A program made the position numbers and the translations under genes. From an uncultured Clostridia bacterium (lineage in GTDB: Bacteria; Bacillota; Clostridia; Oscillospirales; Ruminococcaceae), in NCBI GenBank assembly GCA_947632425.1, contig CANRPG010000020.1:1-16775 (forward strand): a stretch of DNA of 16,775 nt. Reading direction: 5' to 3'. Below are positions 1 to 6,667 of the stretch, piece by piece. How positions within the stretch are numbered: the stretch's first letter is position 1; every line of letters starts with the position of its first letter. Under the pieces are notes generated by a model. That model worked only from the letters and a program-made list of their open reading frames with translations. It did no database searches and had not been told where the DNA came from.

Positions 1-120
1 CGTCTGCGGACGGCGACGGGGGTTTCACCCCTCGACCCTGACAAGCCTTTTGAAAAAGGCTTGACCGAAAACTTTTCTTTTCTTGACAGGTTCTTAAACT
101 TTAGCGCAAAGAAAGTTTTT
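1..120. repeat. Upstream non-coding region with inverted repeats
   Basis: No gene is visible here. The stretch has a G5/C4 hairpin (18-31), a perfect 10-bp inverted repeat with a 2-nt loop (42-51 pairing with 54-63, arm CAAGCCTTTT), and an imperfect long-range inverted repeat (AAAACTTTTCTTT near 69-81 against AAAGAAAGTTTT near 108-119). The composition resembles the dispersed intergenic repeats common in Clostridia, but I cannot confirm other copies from this window. The 42-63 hairpin lacks a good T-run on the plus strand, so it is a poor intrinsic terminator for an upstream gene. It may be the edge of a repeat element that continues to the left. Confidence 0.45.
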
Positions 121-141
121 AAATATTTTTTCAAAAAACCC

Positions 142-170
142 TTGATTTTTTACAAAAAGTGTGTTATACT
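142..170 (+). promoter_or_regulatory. Sigma-70/SigA-type promoter of the rimP-nusA-infB operon
   Basis: A -35 box TTGATT (142-147) and a -10 box TATACT (165-170) are separated by exactly 17 nt. Initiation would be near 176-178, giving a leader of about 75 nt before rimP. It is the only strong promoter seen upstream of the ten-gene cluster. Confidence 0.8.
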
Positions 171-190
171 ATTGACAATATCTTTCAATG

Positions 191-219
191 AAAGACTGGA
201 AGCTCGACTTTCGGTCTTT
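191..219 (+). terminator. Leader hairpin upstream of rimP, possible attenuator
   Basis: A 12-bp stem (191-202 pairing with 208-219, including two G-U pairs) encloses the 5-nt loop CTCGA. It is followed by a T-rich tract with two T4 runs (ending near 228). It lies between the promoter and the first start codon, so a terminator here would control the whole operon. In Bacillus subtilis the equivalent operon is known to be autoregulated through NusA-dependent termination in its leader. The weak, interrupted T-tract fits a NusA-stimulated terminator. Function here is inferred; no antiterminator structure was established. Confidence 0.55.
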
Positions 220-240
220 TGCTTTTGTAAAACAGCTTAA

Positions 241-275
241 GGAGGTAGTTTTTTGGGCGGTAAAACTATGGGAGG
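241..275 (+). promoter_or_regulatory. Two ribosome binding sites competing for the rimP start
   Basis: GGAGGT at 241-246 lies 6 nt before a TTG codon (253). A second GGAGG at 271-275 lies 4 nt before an in-frame GTG (280). An in-frame ATG (268) sits between them but is 21 nt from the first site. The first site has the best spacing; homology favours a start near 268-280. Confidence 0.55.
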
Positions 276-759
276 AAATGTGGCAGATAAAGTGCGGCAA
301 ATGACTCAGCCGCTGTGCGATGCGCAGGGCGTGTTTTTGTGGGACGTCCGCTTTGAAAAAGAAGGCGCATCATGGTATCTGCGTGTCTTTATAGACAAAG
401 ACGGCGGCGTGGACATAGACGACTGCGAGGCTGTTTCACGACCGCTGAGTGACCTTCTGGACGAGAGCGACCCCATACCGCAGTCATATGTGCTGGAGGT
501 AGGCAGCCCCGGGCTTGCCAGAGAACTTCGCAGACCCGAGCATTTTCAGTGCTGCATAGGCGACGAAATAAAAGTGCGGCTCATTCGCCCCGACGAAAGC
601 AGCGGCGAGAAAGAGCTGATAGGTACGCTTTGCGGCTTTGAAAAGAATATCATATATATGAAACGGACAGATAACGGCAGCGATGCCACTCTTCCGCTGG
701 GCAGCTGTGCATATGTCAGACTGCACGACGACGAAGACCTGTTTGCCGATACAGAATAA
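253..759 (+). CDS. rimP: Ribosome maturation factor RimP
   Basis: RimP is a cytoplasmic factor needed for 30S ribosomal subunit maturation. The 168-aa product matches the family along its length. The N-terminal domain has a run ASWYLRVFIDKDGGVDIDDC, followed by VSRPLSDLLDESDPI and the conserved YVLEVGSPGLARELRRPEHF segment. A C-terminal SH3-like part follows, ending in an acidic tail. Bacillus RimP is about 156 aa, and its N-terminus aligns near codon 268 or 280 here, so the TTG at 253 may add 5-9 residues. TTG is preferred only because its ribosome site has ideal spacing. It is the first gene of the operon, as in most Firmicutes, with 16 nt before nusA. The function is secure; the start is not. 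Confidence 0.93.
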   Translation: MGGKTMGGNVADKVRQMTQPLCDAQGVFLWDVRFEKEGASWYLRVFIDKDGGVDIDDCEAVSRPLSDLLDESDPIPQSYVLEVGSPGLARELRRPEHFQCCIGDEIKVRLIRPDESSGEKELIGTLCGFEKNIIYMKRTDNGSDATLPLGSCAYVRLHDDEDLFADTE

Positions 760-775
760 GGAGGAATTGAGAAAA

Positions 776-2203
776 ATGAAAAACGAGATCAAAGCACAAC
801 AGAAAAGCGAGTTTTTTGAAGGGTTCAGACTTCTTGCCAAAAAGCATGGTATGCAGCCCTCGGAGCTTGCCTCTATGGCAGCTGACAGCATCGCCGCCAA
901 GGTAAAGGCAGACTACCCCGACTGCGGCAATATATCCGTGAAGATAGATGCGGAAGAGAACAAGGAAAAGGTCGATATAAGAATAGTAAAGACCATAGTT
1001 GCAAACGGCAGTGTTAAAGACAGCGGCAACGAGATAAGCCTTGACGATGCGAAAGAAATCTCACGCTCTGCGGATATAAACAAAAAGGTTCGCATAAAAG
1101 TGCCTGCCTCGCGCTATCTTGAAGAACTGGCAGAGTACTGCGCAAGGGCAAGACGTGAAGCAGAGTTTTTCATAAGCATGAAACTGCTTGCAGAGAAAAA
1201 CCAGATAGCCATTGAAGATCTTGCCGACAACATCGGTCAGAACATTATGAAAGCGGCTAAGAAGTATTACCCCGGCAGCGAGGATATCCGCGTTGAGATC
1301 GATACCGAGAAAGAAACGTTCGATGTAAAGCTTGTAAAGAAGATAGTCGAGGGCGAGCCTGAGGATCCTGCCAACGAGATAAGCCTTGAAGAAGCAAAGA
1401 TGTTCGATGAAAGCGCGCAGGTCGGCGGCGAGAATGTTACTCTGCTGGATACCACAACTTTCAACAGAGTTACCACTTCAAGCGCAAAGCAGTCTATAAA
1501 GCAGGATATACGTACTATTGAAAGAGAAAGACTGCTCTCGCAGTTTGATTCAAAGCGTGAAGAATGTGTCGCAGCCGTTGTTACAAAGGTAGAGCCTGCA
1601 ACGCTCAACGCAATAGTTACTATAGACGGCAGTGAAGCGTATCTGAGAAGAAACGAGCAGATACCGGGCGAGACACTCAAAGCAGGCGACAGCATACAAG
1701 TTTATGTCGAAACCATTTCAGACAGCGAAAAACGCCCTGCGATAAAAATTTCCCGTACCAAGCGCGAAATGGTGCGCAAGCTGTTTGAAAGAGAAGTGCC
1801 CGAAATTTATGACGGCATTGTTGAGATAAAGTCTGTGGCAAGAGAAGCAGGCTCGCGCACAAAGCTTGCGGTTTGCAGCAAGGATAAAAACGTCGATGCT
1901 GTTGGCTCCTGCATAGGGCCCAAGCATACAAGAATTTCGGCTGTTATAAAAGAGCTCAAAGGCGAGAAGATAGATGTTATCCCCTATTCTGAGGACGATG
2001 CAGAATTTATAGCAAACGCCCTCTCGCCTGCGCAGGTTCTGCGTGTTGATATCCTCGATGAGGAGATAAAGAGCTGCCGCGTGGTAGTGCCCAACAACCA
2101 GCTGTCGCTCGCAATAGGCAATAAGGGTCTTAACGCCAAACTTGCACACCACCTTACAGGATATAAGATAGACATAGTACCCGAAACACCGGTTGAGGAT
2201 TAA
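776..2203 (+). CDS. nusA: Transcription termination/antitermination factor NusA with a duplicated N-terminal domain
   Basis: NusA binds RNA polymerase and nascent RNA and modulates pausing, termination and antitermination. The ATG at 776 follows AGGAGGA (11-nt spacing); an upstream in-frame ATG at 683 lies inside rimP and has no support. The product is 475 aa, against about 370 aa in Bacillus. Domains are: NTD copy 1 (about residues 12-114), a helical linker, NTD copy 2 (about 130-229), a linker helix, S1 (about 263-327), KH1 (about 345-405) and KH2 (about 410-470). Both NTD copies contain EFF, LLA, YP and NEISL(D/E)(D/E)AK at equivalent places. Copy 2 joins S1 in the normal way, so copy 1 is the extra module. 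The KH1 loop reads GPKH rather than the usual GPKG; the KH2 loop GNKG is normal. There is no C-terminal acidic repeat domain, as is usual in Firmicutes. Confidence 0.96.
   Translation: MKNEIKAQQKSEFFEGFRLLAKKHGMQPSELASMAADSIAAKVKADYPDCGNISVKIDAEENKEKVDIRIVKTIVANGSVKDSGNEISLDDAKEISRSADINKKVRIKVPASRYLEELAEYCARARREAEFFISMKLLAEKNQIAIEDLADNIGQNIMKAAKKYYPGSEDIRVEIDTEKETFDVKLVKKIVEGEPEDPANEISLEEAKMFDESAQVGGENVTLLDTTTFNRVTTSSAKQSIKQDIRTIERERLLSQFDSKREECVAAVVTKVEPATLNAIVTIDGSEAYLRRNEQIPGETLKAGDSIQVYVETISDSEKRPAIKISRTKREMVRKLFEREVPEIYDGIVEIKSVAREAGSRTKLAVCSKDKNVDAVGSCIGPKHTRISAVIKELKGEKIDVIPYSEDDAEFIANALSPAQVLRVDILDEEIKSCRVVVPNNQLSLAIGNKGLNAKLAHHLTGYKIDIVPETPVED
809..1462 (+). repeat. Tandem duplication of the NusA N-terminal domain within nusA
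   Basis: Two direct domain repeats, 809-1117 and 1163-1462, encode about 103 and 100 residues. By eye they are roughly one third identical. The shared landmarks are EFF at the start, LLA(K/E)K, a YP turn, ID.E...KE, (R/K)(I/L)VK.IV and NEISL..AK. The copies are too diverged at DNA level to be a recent or assembly-generated duplication. Confidence 0.85.
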
Positions 2204-2213
2204 GGGGCGCTTT

Positions 2214-2483
2214 ATGAAAGTAAGAAAAATACCTATGCGTATGTGCCTTGGCTGCGGCGAGATGAAGCCGAAGAAAGAGCTTGTAAGAATAGTAAGATCC
2301 CCCGAGGGCGATATATCTATAGACCTTACAGGTAAAAAATCGGGCAGAGGCGCATATATATGCAAAAATGCCGAGTGTCTGGAAAAGGCAAGAAAAGCGC
2401 GCAAACTTGAAAAAAGCTTTTCCTGCCAAATAGAGCAGTCGGTCTACGATACAATGGAGGCGGAGCTTAAAAGTGCCGAGTAA
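2214..2483 (+). CDS. ylxR: YlxR family RNA-binding protein (DUF448; RnpM-like)
   Basis: This 89-aa basic protein is of the YlxR family, known as RnpM in Bacillus, where it is reported to modulate RNase P. Family marks visible are the N-terminal RKIPMRMCLGCGEMKPKKEL (a CxxC knuckle followed by a KKEL turn) and GRGAYIC in the middle. The start is ATG 2214, 6 nt after AAGGGG; an upstream in-frame TTG at 2193 lies inside nusA and is less likely. It begins 10 nt after nusA and overlaps ylxQ by 11 nt, the usual arrangement. The family is secure; the role in RNase P control is carried over from Bacillus. Confidence 0.93.
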   Translation: MKVRKIPMRMCLGCGEMKPKKELVRIVRSPEGDISIDLTGKKSGRGAYICKNAECLEKARKARKLEKSFSCQIEQSVYDTMEAELKSAE

Positions 2484-2817
2484 CAACGCAAAAAATATGG
2501 GCGGTCTGTTTTCAATGTGCCGCAGGGCAGGCAAACTGTGTATGGGCATGGATATGGTGAAAAACGCCTGTGCAAACGGCGAAGCGTGCGGCGTGTATGT
2601 CGCAAGCGATATATCACCAAAGTCGCTCAAAGAAGCAAAGTATATCTGTTTTAAAAACGGCGTAAAGCTTTATAGTGCAGATATGACTATGCAGCAGATA
2701 GCAGATACAGTCGGCAAACGGTCGGGCATCTTGGCAGTGTGCGATAAGGGCTTTAACAAAAAAGCAGCTTCTTCGCTTTGTGAGATACCCATAGACCCCA
2801 CCGCGTTCCATATGTGA
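2473..2817 (+). CDS. ylxQ: YlxQ, L7Ae-family putative kink-turn RNA-binding protein
   Basis: A 114-aa protein of the ribosomal L7Ae/L30e/YlxQ family; members bind kink-turn RNA, and the function of YlxQ is not settled. Visible family features are GLFSMCRRAGKLCMGMD at the N-terminus, a V.VASDISPKSLKEAKYIC segment, a QQIADTVGKRSGILAVCDKGF strand-loop typical of the family, and a short C-terminal tail. The GTG at 2473 overlaps ylxR by 11 nt and is served by GGAG 7 nt upstream; ATG 2497 is an alternative. It sits between ylxR and infB as in Bacillus. Confidence 0.92.
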   Translation: MPSNNAKNMGGLFSMCRRAGKLCMGMDMVKNACANGEACGVYVASDISPKSLKEAKYICFKNGVKLYSADMTMQQIADTVGKRSGILAVCDKGFNKKAASSLCEIPIDPTAFHM

Positions 2818-2844
2818 CTTTTATTTCAGAGAGGAGTTTAGCCT

Positions 2845-5328
2845 ATGGCAGCAAAGGCAGTCAAAAAATATAAAGTAAGCGATCTGGCTAAAGATATATG
2901 TGTCAGCAGCAATGAAGTCATTCAGCTTCTTGCAAACGCGTTCGGTGACACAGGCAAGAAAACAGCTTCATCGCTCAGCGACGAGGAGGTAAACTACGTC
3001 CTCGAGTATTATACGCAAAAAACTCAGGTAACGGGTTTTGAAGAATATTTCGCAGCAAAAACAACTTCCAAAAAGCCTGCGGAAAAGAAAGCTTCACCTA
3101 AGAAGAAAGAGCCCGAAAAGGCTCAGGAAAAGCCCAAGGCGGAGGAAAAAGCAGAGAAGGCAGAAAAGGCAGAAAAGTCCGAAAAGACGGACAAGAAAAC
3201 CGAGAAACCTGCCGCTCCTGCGCCCAAGCAGAAGCCCAAAAAGGAAGTCGCCAAGAAGAAAAATTCGGGTCAGAAAATACTTTTCGGCGGCAAGAGCGAT
3301 GACAACGCAAAGGGCTACACCGTTTCTGAGGGCACAAAGGACAGCAAGCGCAAGACCGTCGATACAAGGGGTTCGTATATAGAGCTTGATAAGTATAACG
3401 AAAGATACGATAACCTTGCAGATAACAGAAACCACGGCGGCAGCAAGGATAACTTCACCAAGAAGCAGAAGATAACACAGAAGTCGCAGCAGTATAAAAA
3501 GCAGCAGCACTCTAAGAAAGAGAGCGAGAGCGAGAAAGACCGCCTGCGCAGACTGGAGCTTGAAAAGGCAAGAAAGCAGCAGCTCAAAGTTATGATACCC
3601 GACGAGATCGTGGTTTCAGAGCTTGCCGCAAGGCTGAAAGTTACCGCTACCGAGGTCATTAAAAAGCTTATGATGCTGGGCGTTATGGCATCTATAAATG
3701 AAGTTATAGACTTCGATACCGCGGCTTTGGTTGCAGACGAAATGGGCGCTAAGTATGAAAGAGAAGTTCACGTTACTATTGAAGAGCGCCTTATAGTAGA
3801 CGAAGAGGACAAGGAAGAGGATCTCGTTGAAAGATGCCCCGTTGTTGTAGTTATGGGTCACGTTGACCACGGCAAGACCTCTATCCTTGACAGGATACGC
3901 CATGCAAATGTGGCAGACGGCGAGGCAGGCGGTATTACGCAGCATATCGGCGCGTATCAGGTAAAGGTAAACGGCAAGGATATAACATTCCTCGATACCC
4001 CCGGTCACGAAGCGTTCACTTCTATGCGTGCAAGAGGCGCGAATATTACAGATATCGCAATACTTGTTGTAGCCGCCGATGACGGCATTATGCCGCAGAC
4101 TGTTGAATCTATCAACCACGCAAAGGCAGCAGGCGTTTCTATAATAGTTGCTATAAACAAGATGGATAAAGTCGGCGCAGACCCCGACAAGGTAAAGCAG
4201 GAGCTTACCAAATACGACCTTGTTGTTGAGGACTGGGGCGGCGACGTTATAGCTGTTCCCGTATCCGCTAAAACAGGCGAGGGCATTGACGAGCTGCTTG
4301 AAAATATCCTGCTCGTTGCAGAAGTTAAAGAACTTAAAGCCAATCCCAACAAGTTGGCTAAGGGTACTGTCGTTGAGGCGCGCCTCGATAAGGGCAAAGG
4401 CCCTGTAGCTACAGTGCTTGTGCAGAACGGTACACTCAATCTCGGCGATATAATAATAGCAGGCACAGCAGTGGGCAGAATAAGAACGATGACCAACGAT
4501 AAGGGTCAGCAGGTAACAAAAGCAGGCCCGTCATGCCCCATTGAGATAACAGGTCTTGCTGAAACACCTGCCGCAGGCGATATATTCAACGCCGTTGCAG
4601 ATGAAAAACTTGCAAGAGAGCTTGTTGAGCAGAGAAAGCATAAAGCCAAGGAAGAAGAGTTCAGCCGGTATCAGAAGGTAACTCTGGATAACCTGTTCTC
4701 TCAGATATCAGAGGGCGAGATAAAAGAGCTGCCTATCATAGTCAAAGCAGACGTTCAAGGCTCTGTTGAGGCTGTAAAACAGTCGCTTGAAAAGCTCTCT
4801 AACGAAGAAGTAAGAGTAAAAGTTATACACGGCGGCGTGGGCGCAATATCGGAAAGCGACGTTATGCTTGCATCTGCTTCAAACGCCCTGATAGTAGGCT
4901 TTAACGTAAGACCCGACCCCGTTGCAAAAGAAAACGCGGATCACGATGGCGTTGACATAAGACTTTACAGGGTAATTTATGACGCTATTGAAGAAATTGA
5001 AAGCGCTATGAAAGGTATGCTCGCGCCCAAATTCCGCGAGAGCGATACAGCAAGAGTCGAAGTGCGTCAGGTATATAAGATCACGGGCGTAGGCAACGTT
5101 GCAGGCTCTTATGTACTCAGCGGCAAGATAGGCAGAAATGACCTTATCAGAGTTGTGCGCGACGGCATAATCATAGCCGACGACAAAATGAGTTCTCTCA
5201 AACGTTTCAAAGACGACGTGAAAGAAGTCGCGGCAGGCTATGAGTGCGGCATAACTCTTGAAAAGTTTACCGATATTAAAGAGGGCGACATATTCGAGGC
5301 TTATGTAATGGAGGAATATCAGGAATAA
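2845..5328 (+). CDS. infB: Translation initiation factor IF-2
   Basis: IF-2 is the GTPase that recruits fMet-tRNA to the 30S subunit and promotes subunit joining. The 827-aa product has an N-terminal IF2_N domain (about residues 8-58), a long Lys/Glu/Ala-rich linker (about 72-245), a second IF2_N domain (about 250-305), and the G domain. The G domain shows GHVDHGKTS (338-346), DTPGHE (384-389), NKMD (438-441) and SAKTGE (474-479). The beta-barrel domain II, domain III (from about 633, VKADVQGSVEAV) and the fMet-tRNA-binding C2 domain follow. GAGGAG lies 8 nt before the ATG. Its last stop base is the first base of the rbfA start, so translation is probably coupled. The length lies between Bacillus (about 716) and E. 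coli (890) because of the linker. Confidence 0.98.
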   Translation: MAAKAVKKYKVSDLAKDICVSSNEVIQLLANAFGDTGKKTASSLSDEEVNYVLEYYTQKTQVTGFEEYFAAKTTSKKPAEKKASPKKKEPEKAQEKPKAEEKAEKAEKAEKSEKTDKKTEKPAAPAPKQKPKKEVAKKKNSGQKILFGGKSDDNAKGYTVSEGTKDSKRKTVDTRGSYIELDKYNERYDNLADNRNHGGSKDNFTKKQKITQKSQQYKKQQHSKKESESEKDRLRRLELEKARKQQLKVMIPDEIVVSELAARLKVTATEVIKKLMMLGVMASINEVIDFDTAALVADEMGAKYEREVHVTIEERLIVDEEDKEEDLVERCPVVVVMGHVDHGKTSILDRIRHANVADGEAGGITQHIGAYQVKVNGKDITFLDTPGHEAFTSMRARGANITDIAILVVAADDGIMPQTVESINHAKAAGVSIIVAINKMDKVGADPDKVKQELTKYDLVVEDWGGDVIAVPVSAKTGEGIDELLENILLVAEVKELKANPNKLAKGTVVEARLDKGKGPVATVLVQNGTLNLGDIIIAGTAVGRIRTMTNDKGQQVTKAGPSCPIEITGLAETPAAGDIFNAVADEKLARELVEQRKHKAKEEEFSRYQKVTLDNLFSQISEGEIKELPIIVKADVQGSVEAVKQSLEKLSNEEVRVKVIHGGVGAISESDVMLASASNALIVGFNVRPDPVAKENADHDGVDIRLYRVIYDAIEEIESAMKGMLAPKFRESDTARVEVRQVYKITGVGNVAGSYVLSGKIGRNDLIRVVRDGIIIADDKMSSLKRFKDDVKEVAAGYECGITLEKFTDIKEGDIFEAYVMEEYQE
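3151..3186 (+). repeat. 9-bp tandem repeat inside infB linker
   Basis: Four 9-bp units of the form GCAGARAAG (the last diverged) encode A-E-K repeated from residue 103, ending S-E-K. This is a low-complexity charged stretch of the IF-2 linker and a likely site for length variation between strains. Confidence 0.7.
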
Positions 5329-5711
5329 TGGCTAATTTTAAAGCAGGCAGAATGTCGGGCGACATACGCAGGATAATATCGGCAAAAATGCGCGACCTCA
5401 AAGATCCCCGCATTAAAAACGCCGAAATGCTTACCGTTGTGCGCTGCGATGTATCTTCTGACGGCTCGTACTGCAAAACGTATATATCGTCATTCGAGGG
5501 GTACGCCAGCGCAAAAGAGGCTGTAAAGGGCTTGAACAGCGCAAAGGGCATATTAAAGCGCGAGATATCAAACGTTTTAAAGCTTCGCAAATGCCCCGAG
5601 CTTGAGTTCATAGCAGACGATTCAATGGAGCATTCCGCTCATATAAACAAGCTTTTGAAAAGCGTTCTGCCCGAAAACAGCGGCGAGGAGGGCGAAGAAG
5701 ATGACGTTTGA
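5328..5711 (+). CDS. rbfA: 30S ribosome-binding factor RbfA
   Basis: RbfA is a small KH-fold protein that binds the 30S subunit and helps mature the 16S rRNA 5' end, also in cold adaptation. The 127-aa product has the family opening (FKAGRMSGDIRRIIS), the KDPRI motif near residue 25, a KTYIS strand, and the ILKREISNVLKLRKCPELEFIADDS stretch, then a short acidic tail (GEEGEEDDV). The ATG shares one base with the infB stop and its coding end overlaps nrnA by 11 nt, so all three are probably translationally coupled. Confidence 0.96.
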   Translation: MANFKAGRMSGDIRRIISAKMRDLKDPRIKNAEMLTVVRCDVSSDGSYCKTYISSFEGYASAKEAVKGLNSAKGILKREISNVLKLRKCPELEFIADDSMEHSAHINKLLKSVLPENSGEEGEEDDV

Positions 5712-6663
5712 TAAAATAGCGGCTTTTCTGAAAGATAAAAGCGTAAACAACTATATCTTGCTCACCCATAAAAGCCCCGACGGCGACACGTTGGGCAGCG
5801 GCTTTGCCCTTTGCAGAGTGCTTAAAAATATGGGCAAAAAGGTCAAAGTGCTGGGCAGTGACGGCTTCCCCGACAGATATTATTTTCTGTATGAAGGCTA
5901 CAGCGCCGACAGCTGGCAAGAGAGCGAGCCGCACAAGGTAATAGCGGTAGATATCGCAGACACCGCTCTCATGGGCAAGAACCTTGAATACTATACCCGC
6001 CCCGACACTGTTGACCTTTGCATAGACCACCATATCTCAAACAAGATGTATGCTAAACAAACTTATGTTGATGCCGATGCATCTGCCACAGGGCTTGTGC
6101 TTTTTGAGCTTTTCAGCTTTATGGGAATAGAGATAGACAAGCAGACCGCTGTGTGCCTTTATACCGCAATAGCCACCGATACAGGCTGTTTTAAGTACGA
6201 AAACACTACTCCGCGCGCGCATATCGCGGCGGCAGCTCTTATGGAAAAAGGCGTTGACTACACACGCATAAACCGCCTGATGTTCGATATAAAAAGCCGC
6301 AGACGAATTGAAGTTGAGCAGGCGGCGCTGGCACATCTCGACCAGGCGGCAGACGGCAGGATCACGCTTTTGTGCGTTACCAAAGAGCTTCTGGAAAAAA
6401 CAGGCGCTGACGAAGCGGAAATATCGGGTCTTTCGGCTGTGCCGCTTACGGTAGAGGGCACGGACGTAGGCGTTACCATACGCTATAAAGATGAGAACCG
6501 CTACAAGCTATCTGTCCGCACGACCGACAAAGCAGATGCTTCCGCAATATGCAAAGAGTTTGGCGGCGGCGGTCATATACGCGCGGCAGGGTGCGAGATA
6601 AACGCCCCTCTTGATGAGGTAAAGCGCATGATAATAAACGCCGCTGAAAAACATCTGTCATAA
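5701..6663 (+). CDS. nrnA: NrnA-type DHH/DHHA1 phosphoesterase (nanoRNase / pAp phosphatase)
   Basis: This 320-aa protein belongs to the DHH/DHHA1 family; Bacillus NrnA (YtqI) degrades 2-5 nt RNAs and dephosphorylates 3'-phosphoadenosine 5'-phosphate. Metal-binding motifs are in place: THKSPDGD (22-29), VDIAD (83-87), IDHH (108-111) and a TDTGCF segment near 160. The C-terminal substrate-binding DHHA1 motif is GGGGHIRAAG (288-297). Its position between rbfA and truB is common in Clostridia and links RNA turnover to the translation operon. A GGAGG site lies 9 nt upstream, inside the end of rbfA. Substrate preference cannot be read from sequence. Confidence 0.93.
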   Translation: MTFDKIAAFLKDKSVNNYILLTHKSPDGDTLGSGFALCRVLKNMGKKVKVLGSDGFPDRYYFLYEGYSADSWQESEPHKVIAVDIADTALMGKNLEYYTRPDTVDLCIDHHISNKMYAKQTYVDADASATGLVLFELFSFMGIEIDKQTAVCLYTAIATDTGCFKYENTTPRAHIAAAALMEKGVDYTRINRLMFDIKSRRRIEVEQAALAHLDQAADGRITLLCVTKELLEKTGADEAEISGLSAVPLTVEGTDVGVTIRYKDENRYKLSVRTTDKADASAICKEFGGGGHIRAAGCEINAPLDEVKRMIINAAEKHLS

Positions 6664-6667
6664 CATT

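Noticed and set aside
83..111. TTGACA at 83-88 as a promoter -35 box
   Set aside because: No usable -10 box at 16-18 nt; the same holds for TTGACA at 172-177.
683..775. Longer nusA reading frame beginning inside rimP
   Set aside because: The extra 31 codons overlap rimP, lack a ribosome site and do not resemble NusA; AGGAGGA sits just before ATG 776.
1718..2404. Minus-strand 228-aa open frame over nusA/ylxR
   Set aside because: It is the shadow of two well-supported plus-strand genes, with no ribosome site or recognisable motif.
3038..3510. Open frames in other phases over the infB linker
   Set aside because: Arg/Lys-rich or Leu-rich strings are produced by the repetitive AAG/GAA-rich linker DNA; infB is intact in its own frame.
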